Assembly (NCBI RefSeq): GCF_043290135.1
Contig: NC_134703.1
Coordinates: 115,443,005-115,507,004, forward strand
Direction: 5' to 3'
Length of the DNA: 64,000 nucleotides
Source of the DNA: Rhipicephalus microplus
Lineage: Eukaryota; Arthropoda; Arachnida; Ixodida; Ixodidae
Shown here: in pieces, positions 22,201-33,864 of the stretch
Layout of the letters: every line of letters starts with the position of its first letter
Position numbering within the stretch: position 1 is the stretch's first letter
Notes under the pieces: generated by a model
What the model saw: the letters and a program-made list of their open reading frames with translations, nothing else
Database searches by the model: none
What the model was told of the DNA's origin: nothing
Position numbers and translations under genes: made by a program

Positions 22201-23095
22201 TGTGGCGTCTTGGATGGGGAGTACTCCCAACACGGGACAGATTGGAGAGGTGGCGCATGGTCCCATCTTCCACTTGTCCTAACTGCCCGTTACAGGAGTC
22301 TAACCAGCATATGCTGAAGCAATGTGTCATCGCAAAGGTGTTTTGGAGGTCAGTTAACGCTATTTTTCGTGGCCTAGGTGTTAATCGCTTTGTAACATCT
22401 GGTCGCTGCTCGCGTAGTCGCTTTGCACGCCTTCTAATAGCTGCGGGAGCCTTTTGTTTATGGCGTAATAGGTGCGAAGCTGTTGCGGCAGGTCATCGTC
22501 GTGGTGCTCTTTTTCCGATTCTAGAACGCCTCTACTGTGAACTCTTATTGTTTCTGTCGGAGGAATTGTTCTTCCTTGGGGAGGAAGAATTTCTGCGACA
22601 ATGGTCGTGCCGCTTTCTGTCCGTAGTTGACAGACGCGTTCGATTAGTCTTCCACTTGGCCTGGTTCCTATAGCCAGGTCACCTGTTAATGTCTGATTGG
22701 TGCATGTAGTCAGTATGTGTTTACTATTTTATGTGTTTGTGTATGTCCCATATTGGTGTGAGCTCTTGTATATATGCACTTCATTCTAACGCTGTAAGTA
22801 ATGTAACCTTTATGAATATTGATACCTGTTGTACATATTTTATAACATCTTCACCAAGTCTTGTAAATTCTGCACATATATCATCATGCACATTGTCCAT
22901 ATTGTGATTAGTGTATTTATGTAGTGTATGTATAGTTATTAGTACTATGAACGATGGACATCCTACGGACTTGGACACTTGTTTAAATGTGTAATGTATG
23001 TTGTGCTTTGTCTTTTGTTTGTTATTGTGCCTGTTATACAGACGCTTGTCCCTTAGCTTTGTTGCGTCCCAGGAGAGAATAAACTTTTTCTAAAC
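19208..23095 (+). mobile_element. L1-like LINE insertion in R, complete with TSD
   Basis: A 3888-bp insertion bounded by the perfect 13-bp repeat AAGTTTTAACTGA (19195-19207 and 23096-23108). It holds one long open frame starting 52 bases inside, a 420-bp 3' UTR and an AATAAACTTTTTC end without a poly(A) tail. No ORF1 is present, so the element is either single-ORF or truncated just upstream of the endonuclease. RT phrases (SLDQEKAFDRLEH, WRPITLLNVD) fit the L1/Tx1 group. Fragments of the family lie at 1-150 and 61150-62088. Confidence 0.9.
19260..22673 (+). pseudogene. L1-like LINE ORF2 with three nonsense codons
   Basis: One continuous frame of 1138 codons broken only by stops at 20673-20675, 20856-20858 and 21408-21410; there are no frameshifts. 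Domains: an apurinic-like endonuclease at residues 1-245 (LSLNVQGFR, LCLQETNF, LTGDFNCVLD, SDHRPVTLE). RT follows from about residue 460 (GSAPGPDGLP, WRPITLLN, QEKAFDRLEH, GVRQGCPLSPALF, AFADDITLY). A C-terminal Cys/His motif CPNCPLQESNQHMLKQC lies near residue 1005, as in L1-type proteins. There is no RNase H. The low damage suggests a recent insertion. The element is unable to move by itself. Confidence 0.9.
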
Positions 23096-23418
23096 AAGTT
23101 TTAACTGAGGGGCGACTATTGCTAGTTGAAAACTTTTCCCAATACCCCGCCTGGACGACGAGAAATACCGTTGGCCGTGGCAATTTTTGGACGGCCTTAA
23201 CGGGCCTTATTTTGAAATTCAAAAACAGATGGATGAGGTACTCACGGTTAATCGCAGTGTGACGCTGTTGGTAATACTGAGCAGCGTCCAAAGCTGGCAT
23301 GGCTCACGGGGCGCTCTTGCTGGAGCTTGGACGGATTCTTTTTTTTTTTCTGTAGCGGCGAAGTTTCTTACGCCATGTGTCGTACGTCCCGTGTCGTCAT
23401 CGTAGTAGCCAGTTTTAG
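23096..23418 (-). repeat. R block, copy 2, right part
   Basis: Continuation of the R block behind the LINE target duplication: GGGGCGACTATTGCTAG, CGGTTAATCGCAGTGTGACG, a T-run, and the end GTAGTAGCCAGTTTT. No S block follows; it is succeeded by the sequence at 23419. Confidence 0.85.
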
Positions 23419-23951
23419 GGGCGAAGCGACACCCATTCGTCCCTCGAAGTCGTTGTAGTATGTAACAACTATAACATTTTGACCTCCAAGGTGGTGCTGG
23501 TGAGAAGTTTCTTCTGTGCGTTGTTGAACAATAAAAAATATAGTGCTCAATGTACATGCCAATGGCTGCTAATGGGAAATGAGAAACAGGAGCATTCGGC
23601 TTTTAGTTAACGCGCATGGTGCGATCCCCATTAGCAGCCATATGCATGTATATTGAGCACTATCTGACAAGAAAGGTTTGCTACATTATACTCGCTGGGT
23701 GTTACCTCCTTAGTTTTAGATAGGTTTAGCGAGCGTTGACCCGCAGTGCCATGAATACAATGAACTATCATATACCTAGAACTCGAGGTGGTTAAAGGTG
23801 GAAAGTAGATACGAAGCGCAAGCTGTTAGAAAGTAAAAGCCGAATTCTCCTGTCTCTGATTTCCCATTAGCAGCCATTGGCATGTACATTGAGCACTATC
23901 TGACAGGAAAAGATTGCTATGGTGTACTCGCTGGGCGTAACCTCCTTGGTT
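23419..23951. repeat. Direct and inverted repeats near a LINE 3' end
   Basis: A segment of about 210-245 bp containing CATTAGCAGCCAT, TGAGCACTATCTGACA, TTTAGCGAGCGTTG and CTCGAGGTGGTTA occurs at about 23625-23855 and again from 23863 to about 24070. The first 40 bases of the second unit also occur inverted at 23538-23578. The second unit runs into LINE coding sequence on the minus strand, so these are probably 3' ends of that LINE family or a repeat captured by it. Confidence 0.65.
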
Positions 23952-26489
23952 CTAGAAAAGTTTAGCGAGCGTTGGGCCGCAGTGCCATGAATACAGTGAA
24001 CTAGTATATACCATGAACTCGAGGTGGTTAGAGATGGGTAGTAGTCCCGAAGCGCAAGCCGTAAGAAAGTGTGCGTGTGCCACCTCTGGTTTAGTCCTTG
24101 GAATGTCCGCTGGATGGCGGTGCTTGTTTATGGCTAGAAACAGTGCCCTGTATAGCTGCATCATTGACCTTATCGATGTGCCCCAAGATTTTCCGCAGAG
24201 GAACCGCATTATATGGACGATGGAAGTTAGCCTTTTCTTCAGGTAACTGCAGGGGGCACTCCACGAAAGGTCCCTGTCAATAATCACACCCAGGAAGCGA
24301 TGGTTTTTCTGGTATGGAATATTTTGTCCATTGATGGTAAGGGGGTATTGTGTCATGGCTCTGCGAGTAAATGCAACCAATGCACATTTCTCCGTTGAGA
24401 CGGAAAGACCTTGCTTGCGGAGATATGAGCATGTCAGGGTGGTAGCCTGCTGGACTCTTGCACGTACTTGTAGACGAGTTACAGCCGATGTTCATAGACA
24501 AATATCGTCAGCATATATGGGTATGAGAATGGTACATGGCAAAATTTCACGAAGCTTAAGCTTAGGCCTGCCATCACGAGGTTAAATAAAGTGGGACTTA
24601 ATACGGCGCCCCGAGGGACGCCACGGGAGGTATAATAATTGGTAGTAGGTCCATCTGAGGTTCGTACAAAAAGAACCTTCTCGTCCAATAATCTTGGATC
24701 CATTGGAACATCCGACCACCAATCCCAACAGCTTCCAACGAGTCTAGAATGGCTTTATGTGTTACGTTATCATAAGCCCCTTTGACGTCGAGGAAGAGTG
24801 GCAGTGGTATGCGCTTGAGGCTCTTCTGTTGCTGGATAAATGTTGTGAGATCAATAACGTTGTCAAGAGATGACCTACCTCGCCGAAAACCCGTCATGCA
24901 GTTTGGGTATACGTTGTAGCGCTCGAGGTACCATTCTAGGCATGTATCATCCTTTCCATGGCTTTTTCTACGCAACTTGAGAGGGCAATAGGGCGAAATG
25001 ATGTAAATCAAATGGTGACTTTCCTGCTTTGAGTAGTGGCACAAGTCGACTTATCTTTTAATCCTGGGGAACAATGCCCGCCTCCCATGAGTGGTTGTAA
25101 TAGCTTAACAACTGTCCCCTTGCCTGCTGTTAAGGTTGGCTAGAGCAGCGTAGGTGATGCCATCGGGTCCTGGTGAACATGATCGTCGGGAAGCCGCCAA
25201 AGATGCGTCAAGTTCTTCTATAGTGAAAGGATTGTCCATTTCGGAGATTCGTGGTTCAGGGATAACACTCCTAATGGTGCCAGCGGACAAGGTGGACACA
25301 CCAGCGATTCGCGTACAAAACTCATTTGCCACTTCAAGCTGGGTGTGGCCTAAATGTAGGGCTAAAGCCATGAAAGGATGTCTTTGTTGGGGAGTCGAGC
25401 GCAGGCCACGAATAGCGCTCCAGATGCGTGACAACGGCTTTCGGGGATCCAATGATTCGCAGAATGATTTCCAGCGTTCCTGTTCAAGTTTGTCTAAACG
25501 TCGTTGGACTTTTTTTTGTATGCGTCGTGCCAGTCTCAAGTCGCATATTGCTTTCGTCCGCCTGTATCTCCTTTCTGCCCTTCGGCGAAGCGCGCGCAAT
25601 TTTTCCAGTTCAACGTCGAAATCTGAACGCTTGCCGGTGAACGGGAGGAGACGGGAAGCTTCCCTCATTGCCTCTTTGATGACATCTTCCAAGTTCTGGT
25701 CAGGGTCTTCACGGCATGTATTTTCCATGAGTCGCTGAAATTTGGACCAATCAATTCTTCACGTTGTGGTCCTAGAAGAGGAGTTAGTAAGACCCCTTAT
25801 TCGCATATAAGTTAGAATGTGGTCACTCCCATGCGTTTCGATGCCTGAAAATCAGTGCACTTGCGACCGGAAGTTTCTGGATACCAGAGTCAAGTCGAGG
25901 CAGCTGCAGTACGTAAGGCCCCGCAGGTATGCAGGACTGCCATCATTTAGAAAACATAGGTCATGCTTGGAGGCGAATGACACGAGGTTTCTTCCTTTAA
26001 CGTTGATCGTCGAACTACCCCAGATTAAGTGATGTGCGTTGAAGTTTCCAGTTATAACCCACGGGACCGTAGTTGTTGTCAGTATGTCTCGTAGTCGGTC
26101 TTGTTCAAACCGTATGGATGGTGATATGTAGACACCAATGTGTGTGAATGACACTTTTTCCTTTTTAACACGTAAGCAGACATATTGATTGTCATCATGT
26201 GGCTGAACGGCGTGATGCATATGTGTGAAATCTGTGCGAATGTAAACAACCACCTTGCTGCGTTCCTCGCACGTTGAAGAAACGAAAGATTCATACCCTG
26301 ATAGTTTAGGAGGTTGCTGCACGTTTGGTTCACATAGGAATACGATTATAGGAATACTATTCATGAATACACACTGACGGAATGAAGAGATGCGGGATCT
26401 CAGGCCTCTCGCGTTCCACTGCAGTGTCGACGCTTGTCGGATCTCATTGCGGAAGGAGAAAATTGGTCGAGCCATGGTTGCTACTGGAG
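23952..26489 (-). pseudogene. LINE ORF2 remains: EN and RT
   Basis: Starts near ARPIFSFRN. Endonuclease motifs: LQWNARGLRSR, FLCEPNVQ, ITGNFNAHHLIWG (GDFN altered to GNFN), CLDLTLVSRN, GSDHIL. After two stops (about 25850 and 25750) the linker and RT follow: SCSPGPDGITYAAL, TGFRRGRSSLDNVID, FLDVKGAYDNV, SRGVPRGAVLSPTLFNL, then a damaged YADD (YPYMLTIF), FLGVIIDRDLSW. At least five frame breaks are present. The Asp-to-Asn change in the endonuclease and the lost YADD would abolish activity even apart from the stops. Confidence 0.75.
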
Positions 26490-27828
26490 ACTTGCAAATA
26501 CTCGACTTAGAGCATCCAGTACTTGTAGTGCACTCTGAGTGAGTGGAGACTTCAGGCTGCTGCACAGCTTTCGCATGGCATCCAGGAGTGTTCGGAACAT
26601 TCTGATGACTTCTGTGTTCTCCTCAGGCAGCTTGTCAGTGGCTGGCTGGGGGGATGTGATTGTCGATGTGCGCTTGGAATTTGCAGGTGGCTGTGATTTC
26701 GGCAATGAAGGCCAAACTGATTCATCTGCAACATTGCTGTTCGTTGGTTTGTTGAACGCGCTGGCCGCCTTCGGTCTGGGAGGCAAGGGCGGTGGAAGAG
26801 AAGGGTGGTGGAGTGGCGCTGTCGATGCAGCGTCTGGGGCATTCTTTGATGAACTGTGGCGACGATGACGCCTCTTTCGGACGGTCCTGGCAGCCTCTCG
26901 ATGCGACGAATTGTCTCTGACCATTTGTTTCAGTACCGTTATTTCTCTTTGGATTTGGGGGCATTCTTTTGGCGAAGCTTCATGTGCCCCATGACAATTC
27001 GAGCATTTGAGGGTAGTTACTTCGCAGTCATCCGAAGAATGGGCTTCGCGCAACGAGGACACACAGTCTTATTTTCGCATACGCTTCTCACGTGGCCCAG
27101 CGTCATGCACTTATGACACTGTAAGGGCTTAGGTACGAAAGGTCGCACAGAATGCCGAAAATGGCCCACCTTTACGTGTGAAGGAAGAGAGTCGCCCTTG
27201 AACATGATATTCAAGCAGCGTGAGTTTCCCAAACGGAGAACTTTCACGATGATGCTGGTTTCATTTGCCGGTTTGACCAGAACATCGTAGTCGGAACAGG
27301 GAATGGCGGTATCCACATCGTAGATGACTTCAGTGACGATGTTAGAGCTCACAGGAATGTAGGAGCGAACTTTCATTCCCCCAGCTCGTTGACGTTGCGC
27401 AGTATATTAAGTGCCGCAGCATGTGAAATGTCGATGGCCAATACGTTCTTACGCTTGTTCACTCTGATATCTGTGATCTCGTTTTGCACGAGTCCTTCCA
27501 GCATCATCGAAACAGATTGCCTGTTGAGGCGCTTCATGTTACCATCCGGTACCTCAGGGACAAAAAGGAACGTGTTTGTCACGGGTCTCCTTGGCACTCT
27601 GTCGCTCAACGTACTCGATGACGAAGATGTTCTCACGTTCCGCCTCTTCGCTTTACGGCTCAGCACCAGCTTAAAATCGTCGTAGTCAGAAGGCTCTTCG
27701 CTGCTCATTGAGTAAACAAGAGTGCCCTCGCTGTCGTAGTCGCTGTAGTGTCCCGTACGCTTCCTGGATGCGGCCACCGCCGATGCCGCCGTATCTGGCG
27801 GACGTCCGTGGGGGTCCACGTCCATCAC
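26481..27828 (-). pseudogene. LINE ORF1 remains with CCHC knuckles
   Basis: Starts MMDVDPHGRPP at 27828. An acidic, Ser-rich N-terminus leads to an RRM-like region (NEITDIRVNKRKNVLAID). One frameshift lies near 27375 in a G-run and a second near 27045. Knuckles CHKCMTLGHVRSVC and then CPRC..DDC..LKCSNCHGAHEASPKEC span the second break. A Pro/Ser-rich tail ends at 26481. The arrangement matches ORF1 of I- and jockey-type LINEs. Confidence 0.75.
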
Positions 27829-27935
27829 CGACGGGCACGGATGGGATATTCGCGAAGTTCACTTATAATTAGGTGAAAAAAGAGGGCACCTGCTGAAACA
27901 GCGATCTGCTAAGCAACCACTTGGTCGTCGTCCTA

Positions 27936-28795
27936 CGAAATATTGAGTAAAGGATTGACGGGCCAGTCTCGCAAAGGTGTGATGCCATAATCAGTGGCGT
28001 AGCCAGGGGATGCCCTATTTCATTTACAACAGGTTCGAACTTAAAAAAGAAACAACATAACAGAGCGTGATATAACTTTGTCGTTGAATTGTTAGTAGAA
28101 CACTTGTCATTTTATGAGTTCATGCTTCGACGTTTGACACGTTGAACCGACGCCGCGGCACCCAGTGACTTTCAGTTGTCTTGTTTGATAAAGCAGATCA
28201 GGCTTTCGCCTTAAAAAAACAACAGCAGCAAAATCGATAAGATTAGTATAAGAAAACGGAGGCGTAAATTGTAAGTCAAACTTCTTTGATTCAACATAAA
28301 AATAGTCTGTTCATCGCCAGCCTTCTCACTTCATTTGCAATTAGCATAAAAATATTTTGGGTAGACAGCACATGAAAGTAAGTAAATAAAAATTATGTAT
28401 TTATTCTACATGGTTCAAAAGTTACGAACAACAAAAGTTCATCGTGCACCACTGCCATTTCTAAAGGCGAGCAAGATGGCCTGGAAAAGAGACCCACCTG
28501 CCCATCAGCTTTGCGCAGAGGCGTTGTCGTATCCAATGAAGTGATAACTGAGGGGCGACTATTGCTAGTTGAAAACTTTTCCCAATACCCCGCCTGGACG
28601 ACGTGAATTACCGTCGTCCGTGGCAATTTTTGGACGGCCCTAACGGGCCTTATATTAAAATTCGAAAACAGACGGATGAGGTACTCACGGTTAATCGCAG
28701 TGTGACGTTGCTGGTAATCAGGAGAAGCGTCCAAAGGTGGCGTGGCTCACGGGGCGCCGTTGCTGAAGTGTCGACAGACTTGTTTTTTTTTGTTT
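27936..28795 (-). repeat. R block, copy 3
   Basis: Complete from GAAATATTGAGTAAAGG to the T-run near 28790. Its open minus-strand frame (28393-28734, 113 codons) is intact and similar to that at 37019-37360. It is bordered on the left by LINE sequence instead of T and on the right by a (TATC)n element instead of S. Confidence 0.85.
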
Positions 28796-28840
28796 TTTAA
28801 ATGCGAAGCATTTATTAGCGAACTTTGGCGGCTTTGAGCG

Positions 28841-29002
<162 letters not shown>

Positions 29003-29102
29003 GCCACCCACGACTTTAAGCTCTCCTGGCCATTTCGCTAAGGATATCGATACCGAACTTTGTATGACATCACATGACTCTATGAAGAACACATTTCACT
29101 AG

Positions 29103-29800
29103 TCATAACATGAAAATCATGACATGTATGTCAATAATGTCATGATTTACATATATTTGTTCTGCAGATCTTGCGGTGGCTTCGTTCACATGACATGTTG
29201 CAAAACTGGTATGGTATGACATGATTGCATGGTGAACACAAGCAACAGAGCCTAACATGAAAATCATGGCATGCGTGTCATGTAACATGACTACATGCCA
29301 CGCTCATGATGCGCTCGCGGCCGCTTCGCTAGCGTCATGTATACCAAATTTGGTATAAGAGTACATGAATGGATTACGAAGGTAAGTAACTGGTTCCAAC
29401 ATGATAATCATGAGATGCGTGTTATGTAACAACATGATTACATGCCACGCTCATGAGACACTGTAGGCCGTTTCGCTAGCTTCACTTATACCAAATTTGG
29501 TATTACGGGACGTGAATGAATGAAGAAGGTATTATACTGGTGCAAACATGATAAACATGACATGCGTCTCATGTAACAACATGACTACATGCCACACTCA
29601 TGATGCGCTCGCGGCCGTTTCGACAGCTTCACATATGCCAAATTTGGTATTACGTGACGTCAATGAGTGACGAAGGTATGTGACTGGTGCAAACACGATA
29701 ATCATGAGATGCGTCTCATGTAACAACATGACTACATGCCACAGTCAAGGCGCCAATACATTTCGACGTGACGCGGTGCTCACCGGCGTTCATGTTGTCG
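29103..29800 (-). repeat. 147-bp tandem array element, inverted copy
   Basis: Reverse complement of the element at 6908-7556. Landmark CATGACTACATGCC (or variant) starts at 29286, 29433, 29580 and 29727, exactly 147 apart each time. Both conserved ends are present: the CAAAACTGGTATGGTATGAC segment at 29203 and the CAAGGCGCCAATACATTTCG segment near 29744. It adjoins a partial T block at 29818. Confidence 0.88.
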
Positions 29801-29817
29801 CGTTTTACCGAGGTTTG

Positions 29818-30743
29818 CCTCGGTAAATTTCCGTACATTAGATGGCCCGCGGCAACCCGTGTCTGTCCCTATGCTCTGACACCTCAGCATGTCCCGCCGT
29901 AACGCAAGAAGTACTGTGCTTTGTAAATGGTTGTCAACCTATAGGCTTTGGGATGTCTATCAGAAATTACTTCCACGCCTTCTGCCGGCGTTTGAAAGGG
30001 TGTGACTCATATTTGCGAATACTATGCATGATAAGATCGCAGATAACCTCTTCTTTGTCATAGTGCACAGGTCCGTTATTATCTTGGCCCACAAGTTCAA
30101 ATAAAATAACCAATTATCTTGTAGCATAAAACTGCGAGCAGCTGAAGTAATATTGACCTATATGTCCAGCGCTATTGCTGTCTAAACGACTCTGCTATAT
30201 CGCAGCATGCTGATATTCGTGAGTAATATTTGGGCGATAACGCTCACCCCGTGAAATGCTGACATTTGCCTTTGTTCTCGTGGTGCTTTGTGTGCGCTTG
30301 TACATTAGTAACTGTATGCTCGGTCACCAGAAATTTGGTGAAGAGGGGATGCTCCGGCACCTCTTTATGTATGTTTGTGCATTTGAGTTTAAATGTATGT
30401 GCGTGTATATGCACTAAACAAGAAGAACTAGGAGAAAGGACGTCACGACACTCTCACCCCCCCCCCTTTCGTAATTATCTCACTGGCTAAGCTGTAGGTT
30501 TCCAGAATTTGATAAGTTGTCACGTAAATAAGTAAGAATGAATAATTAATTGCCTTGAGCTGCACAGTTGTCGAAACGACTTCTGTTATCAGTGAAATAC
30601 CAAATTGTCAGCGGGGTGTCGGATGAACCGACATTTCGAGCTTATCCTTTTGTCAACAAATAATCAACAATGAAGAGAGGGCACTTAATACAGTAACAAG
30701 CATTCAGAGATGGCATTGTTCGTTATCATTGGTGACTGCATGG
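29818..30743 (+). repeat. T block, copy 2, left part
   Basis: Starts inside T at GCCTCGGTAAATTTCC (equivalent to 16977 and 54148); the first 800 bp of T and the S block are absent. It runs to 30743, where a Ty3/gypsy element is inserted, and resumes at 35855. The five bases CATGG at 30739-30743 are the left target duplication. Confidence 0.85.
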
Positions 30744-31911
30744 TGTCACAGAACGAGCGCTCAGAAAGGGCGCGCCGCCAAATTCTCGCGACGAAACGCG
30801 GGAAAGACGCCGCGAGGTCAACGAAAAAAAAGAGAAAACAAGCATCCAATGGCTCCCCTGGCGCGCGACCCTCCCCTCTCGGAAGCGTAGGTTCGCCCAC
30901 AAACCTCATCACCCCACAACGGCGGCCGAGCAAGCACTCGAATGTTCTAGATGGAAAGGGGCGTGGTTTATGCCGGGTAGAGTCATCCGTCGCGGACGGC
31001 ATTCGAACCGTCTCGCACTCTCCCCAGCCTTCGCTGCGTATCGCGCCGACGAAACGACGAGAACTTTCTGGAATCTCGCGCGGAATGTATTTAATGGAGC
31101 AGCCGAGGTGAGAGATCAGGAGAAGACGGAAGTTAGCGCCAGAGCGCGTAGGGATTCCGCCGTGTACTCGGCGAAGGTTTTGTCCGTAGAGACAAAGCAG
31201 GAGAAGAAGATGATTTCCACCTGAGGGGTGACGACGCGAGCTACAGGCAAGAGTGTGTGTGTTTACCACTATCGAGCGAAGACGCGTGGCAACAGCTGCG
31301 TGTGTGAAGCCGACGTGTTTCCGGCAAAGAAGTTGAAGCTTGGCGAGCGGCCTATTGAAGACGCGAGGTTTCCTGGAAGAGAAACCTCGGGGGCAAAGAC
31401 GCCAGGTTTCCTGGAAGAGAAACTTCGTGGGCAGGGGAACGACAACAACGCTGGAATTTGAGTGATTCTCGGAAGAGTATCATCCAGACTTTTGTTCCAA
31501 GAACTTCGGACTGAAAAGGTTTTCTATCTCTTTAGTCTTTAAGTGTCTTGGTTGTTCAATGCATGCAACTGCATTGTAGTGCGTTTTGTTGTCTGTGTCC
31601 GTTGTTTCGAGTGTGGCTGATTGTACTGTGTAGTACGTTGTTTGATTGGTGACATATTGTATGCAACTATTGTGGAGTGTACATTCTTGTGTATTGTTTT
31701 CGATCTGCCATTATTGAGAATATAATTTTGTTCTGTTGATCAACTCTCAGCTCTGACTTGTTCTTTGGGCCACAGCTGGCGTCCGCTGGCGCGCCAAAAA
31801 GGGCCACTTCTAAATTGTCCACGCTTTCGTGGTGCGGTTTGGGGGGCCGATACTTCGGCCCTTGGAATTAGCCCGGCGATCACCTCCCGAATTAACGGGA
31901 CCTGTGTGACA
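30744..31911 (+). repeat. 5' LTR
   Basis: Starts TGTCACAGAACGAGCG and ends CCTGTGTGACA. It contains a TATA-like TATTTAATGG near 31088 and two tandem copies of about 35 bp including AGGTTTCCTGGAAGAGAAAC (31365-31430). It differs from the 3' LTR at scattered positions. Confidence 0.9.
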
Positions 31912-31918
31912 ATTAATC

Positions 31919-31936
31919 TGGCGTCCGCGATAGGAC
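31919..31936 (+). promoter_or_regulatory. Primer-binding site candidate
   Basis: TGGCGTCCGCGATAGGAC begins seven bases inside the LTR end. It resembles the arginine-tRNA-type primer site known from 412-like elements (TGGCGACCGTGACAGGA); the primer identity is inferred. Confidence 0.55.
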
Positions 31937-32113
31937 CTTTTGGTGCACAGTTTGTCCAAAGTAGTGAGAAAGAGCCTCGAGTGTTGATAGTGCTATCGGA
32001 ACGATTTTGTGTGTTGCTCAGTGTTCTCGTTAACGAGTGCAGGAGAGTGTTCCGATATACTGATTTAGGCAGATACTTTTTTGCACGCGGCAAGACTTCA
32101 TTTGCGAGACACA

Positions 32114-33585
32114 ATGGATCTCGAAAAGTTAGTAGCTCTTGGTGAGAAGATGGGTCTTTCTGGCACCGACCTACGGAAGTGGGTAAGCCAGAAAGAGAAA
32201 GAGGCGGTGGAGAGAGAGAGGTTGACAGCTGAGAGGGCCAAGGAAGAAAAAGCAGCTGAGTTGGAGAGAGAAAGGCTGGCCGCCGAGATGGCGAAAGAAG
32301 AAAGAGAGCAGCAATTGAAGTTGGAGCTGGAGAGAGAAAAGTTGGCAGCCGAAAGGGCGAGAGAAGAAAGAGAAGAAAAGGAGCGACAGATGAAAGTAGA
32401 AAGAGAGGCAAAGGAGCGACCGCTGAAAGAAGAAAGAGAAGCGGAGATGGCTGAAAGAGAACGGCAGCGACAGCACGAGATGGAACTCGAGCGCCTCCGT
32501 TTGCAACAGCGAAGTGAAACTCCCGTCCAAGCTAGAGTTGAAAGCAGTGAACAGGAAAATCATGGCTTCCGCTTGAACCCAAGCAAGCTGCTCGTAGCGT
32601 TTGATGAAAGGAAGGACGACCTTGACGCGTACCTTCACAGATTTGAGACGATTGCAAGGAGCCAAAATTGGCCGGAACATCAATGGGCAACTGCTTTGAG
32701 TACTTGCTTGAGTGGTGAAGCGCTCAGTGTGTACGGTAGGCTGACGCCGACTGATGCAGCCAACTATGCAAAGGTGAAAGCTGCTTTGCTGAAGCGATTT
32801 TGATTTACTGTGGAAGGATACCGAGACAGATTTCGGACAGGAAAGCCAGCTGATGGTGAGACGGCTACGCAGTATGCCGCCCGACTTTGCCATTATTTCG
32901 ACAGATGGATTGAACTTTCAGAGACAGCGCAGGAGTACGATGAGCTTAGAGAGCTCCTAATTAGAGAACAATTTCTTACTAGTTGCCACCCAAGCCTGTC
33001 AGATGGATTGAACTTTCAGGGACAGCGCAGGAGTACGATGAGCTTAGAGAGCTCCTAATTAGAGCACAATTTCTTACTAGTTGCCACCCAAGCCTGTCGC
33101 TGTACTTGAAAGAGAGGAAGGCTGAGTCACTTGAAGGCATGCTCGAATTGGCTGATCAATGCTTGGAAGCGCAAGGTGGAACTAATTTGGCCAGGGTCAA
33201 GAAGGAGTGTCCGGAAGATTCGAAGAAATCGGCTCCCGAAGAAAAGAAGCGTGCACCGGAGAGCATTCCGCGATGTTTTCTGTGTAACCGAGTGGGTCAC
33301 CGTGCTAAAGACTGCCGAACTAACTTCACGAGCCCCACGGTTGTAAAATGTTTCAAGTGTGGTCAGCCTGGGCACAAAGCAGACGCATGCCGAAACGGAG
33401 CGAGTCAAACTCACCAGGTGTCCTGTGTGCTAGCAGCACCGAAATTCGATGATAATGCCGTCACCGACGGATTTGTAGAGTTGAAAACTGGGGAGAAAAT
33501 CCCTATTGTGGGTGCTGTAATGACAAAACAGCCAACCGGTGTTTCGAAGGGAATGCCAACGCTGCCTGGAAAAGTTGCGGACTAA
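32114..33585 (+). pseudogene. gag: gag (broken): coiled coil, capsid, two CCHC
   Basis: Starts at the ATG at 32114 (MDLEKLVALGEKMGLSG). About 140 residues of highly charged coiled coil (repeats of ERERLAAE type) precede a capsid-like region (FDERKDDLDAYLHRFE, WATALSTCLSGEAL). A TGA at 32801-32803 interrupts it. A 98-bp tandem duplication (32903-33000 and 33001-33098) then shifts the frame. The rest reads to the TAA at 33583 and holds CFLCNRVGHRAKDC and CFKCGQPGHKADAC. Without the TGA and the duplication it would be one gag, so both breaks are late events in this copy. Confidence 0.85.
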
Positions 33586-33864
33586 AAGATTACGGTGTTA
33601 AGAGATACCGGCAGCTCCACTGTTATCGTGCGGAGAAATTTGGTACGGGAAAGTGAGTTAACAGGCAAAACGAAACCGGTTTGCCTAATTGACCGTATGG
33701 TTCGGATGCTTCCCGAAGCAGAAATTGAGGTTGAAACCCCGTATTTCAGCGGGAAGGTTACTGCTTTATGCATGACTACCCCCCTGTACGACCTTGTCAT
33801 CGGAAACATCGACGGGCGCGAGGACCGAATGATCCGGAATGTTTGGGAGAAGACACTAAGATAG
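33586..33864 (+). pseudogene. pro: retroviral-type aspartic protease
   Basis: In frame with the gag end after one TAA, the sequence VLRDTGSSTVIVRRNLV carries the DTGS catalytic motif, followed by a flap-like region and YDLVIGNIDG, the usual C-terminal strand. It ends at 33864. The next expected domain, RT, is missing. Confidence 0.8.

Larger units (their letters stand above)
23952..27935 (-). mobile_element. Decayed two-ORF LINE (jockey/I-like)
   Basis: A minus-strand non-LTR retrotransposon: ORF1 at 27828-26481, ORF2 from about 26490 down to 23952. RT ends with its thumb region and is followed by unrelated repeat, so the RNase H or 3' part is missing. Frameshifts and stops occur every few hundred bases. 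Its 5' end abuts the start of R block copy 3 at 27936, the place where T joins R elsewhere. Confidence 0.75.

Noticed and set aside
30685..31269. 194-codon minus-strand frame in the LTR of the pol-less element, repeated at 34760-35392
   Set aside because: It is open because the LTR is GC-rich and duplicated. No motif was seen and it spans the LTR border.
31740..32411. 223-codon minus-strand frame rich in Leu/Ser/Phe
   Set aside because: Antisense of the gag coiled-coil region.
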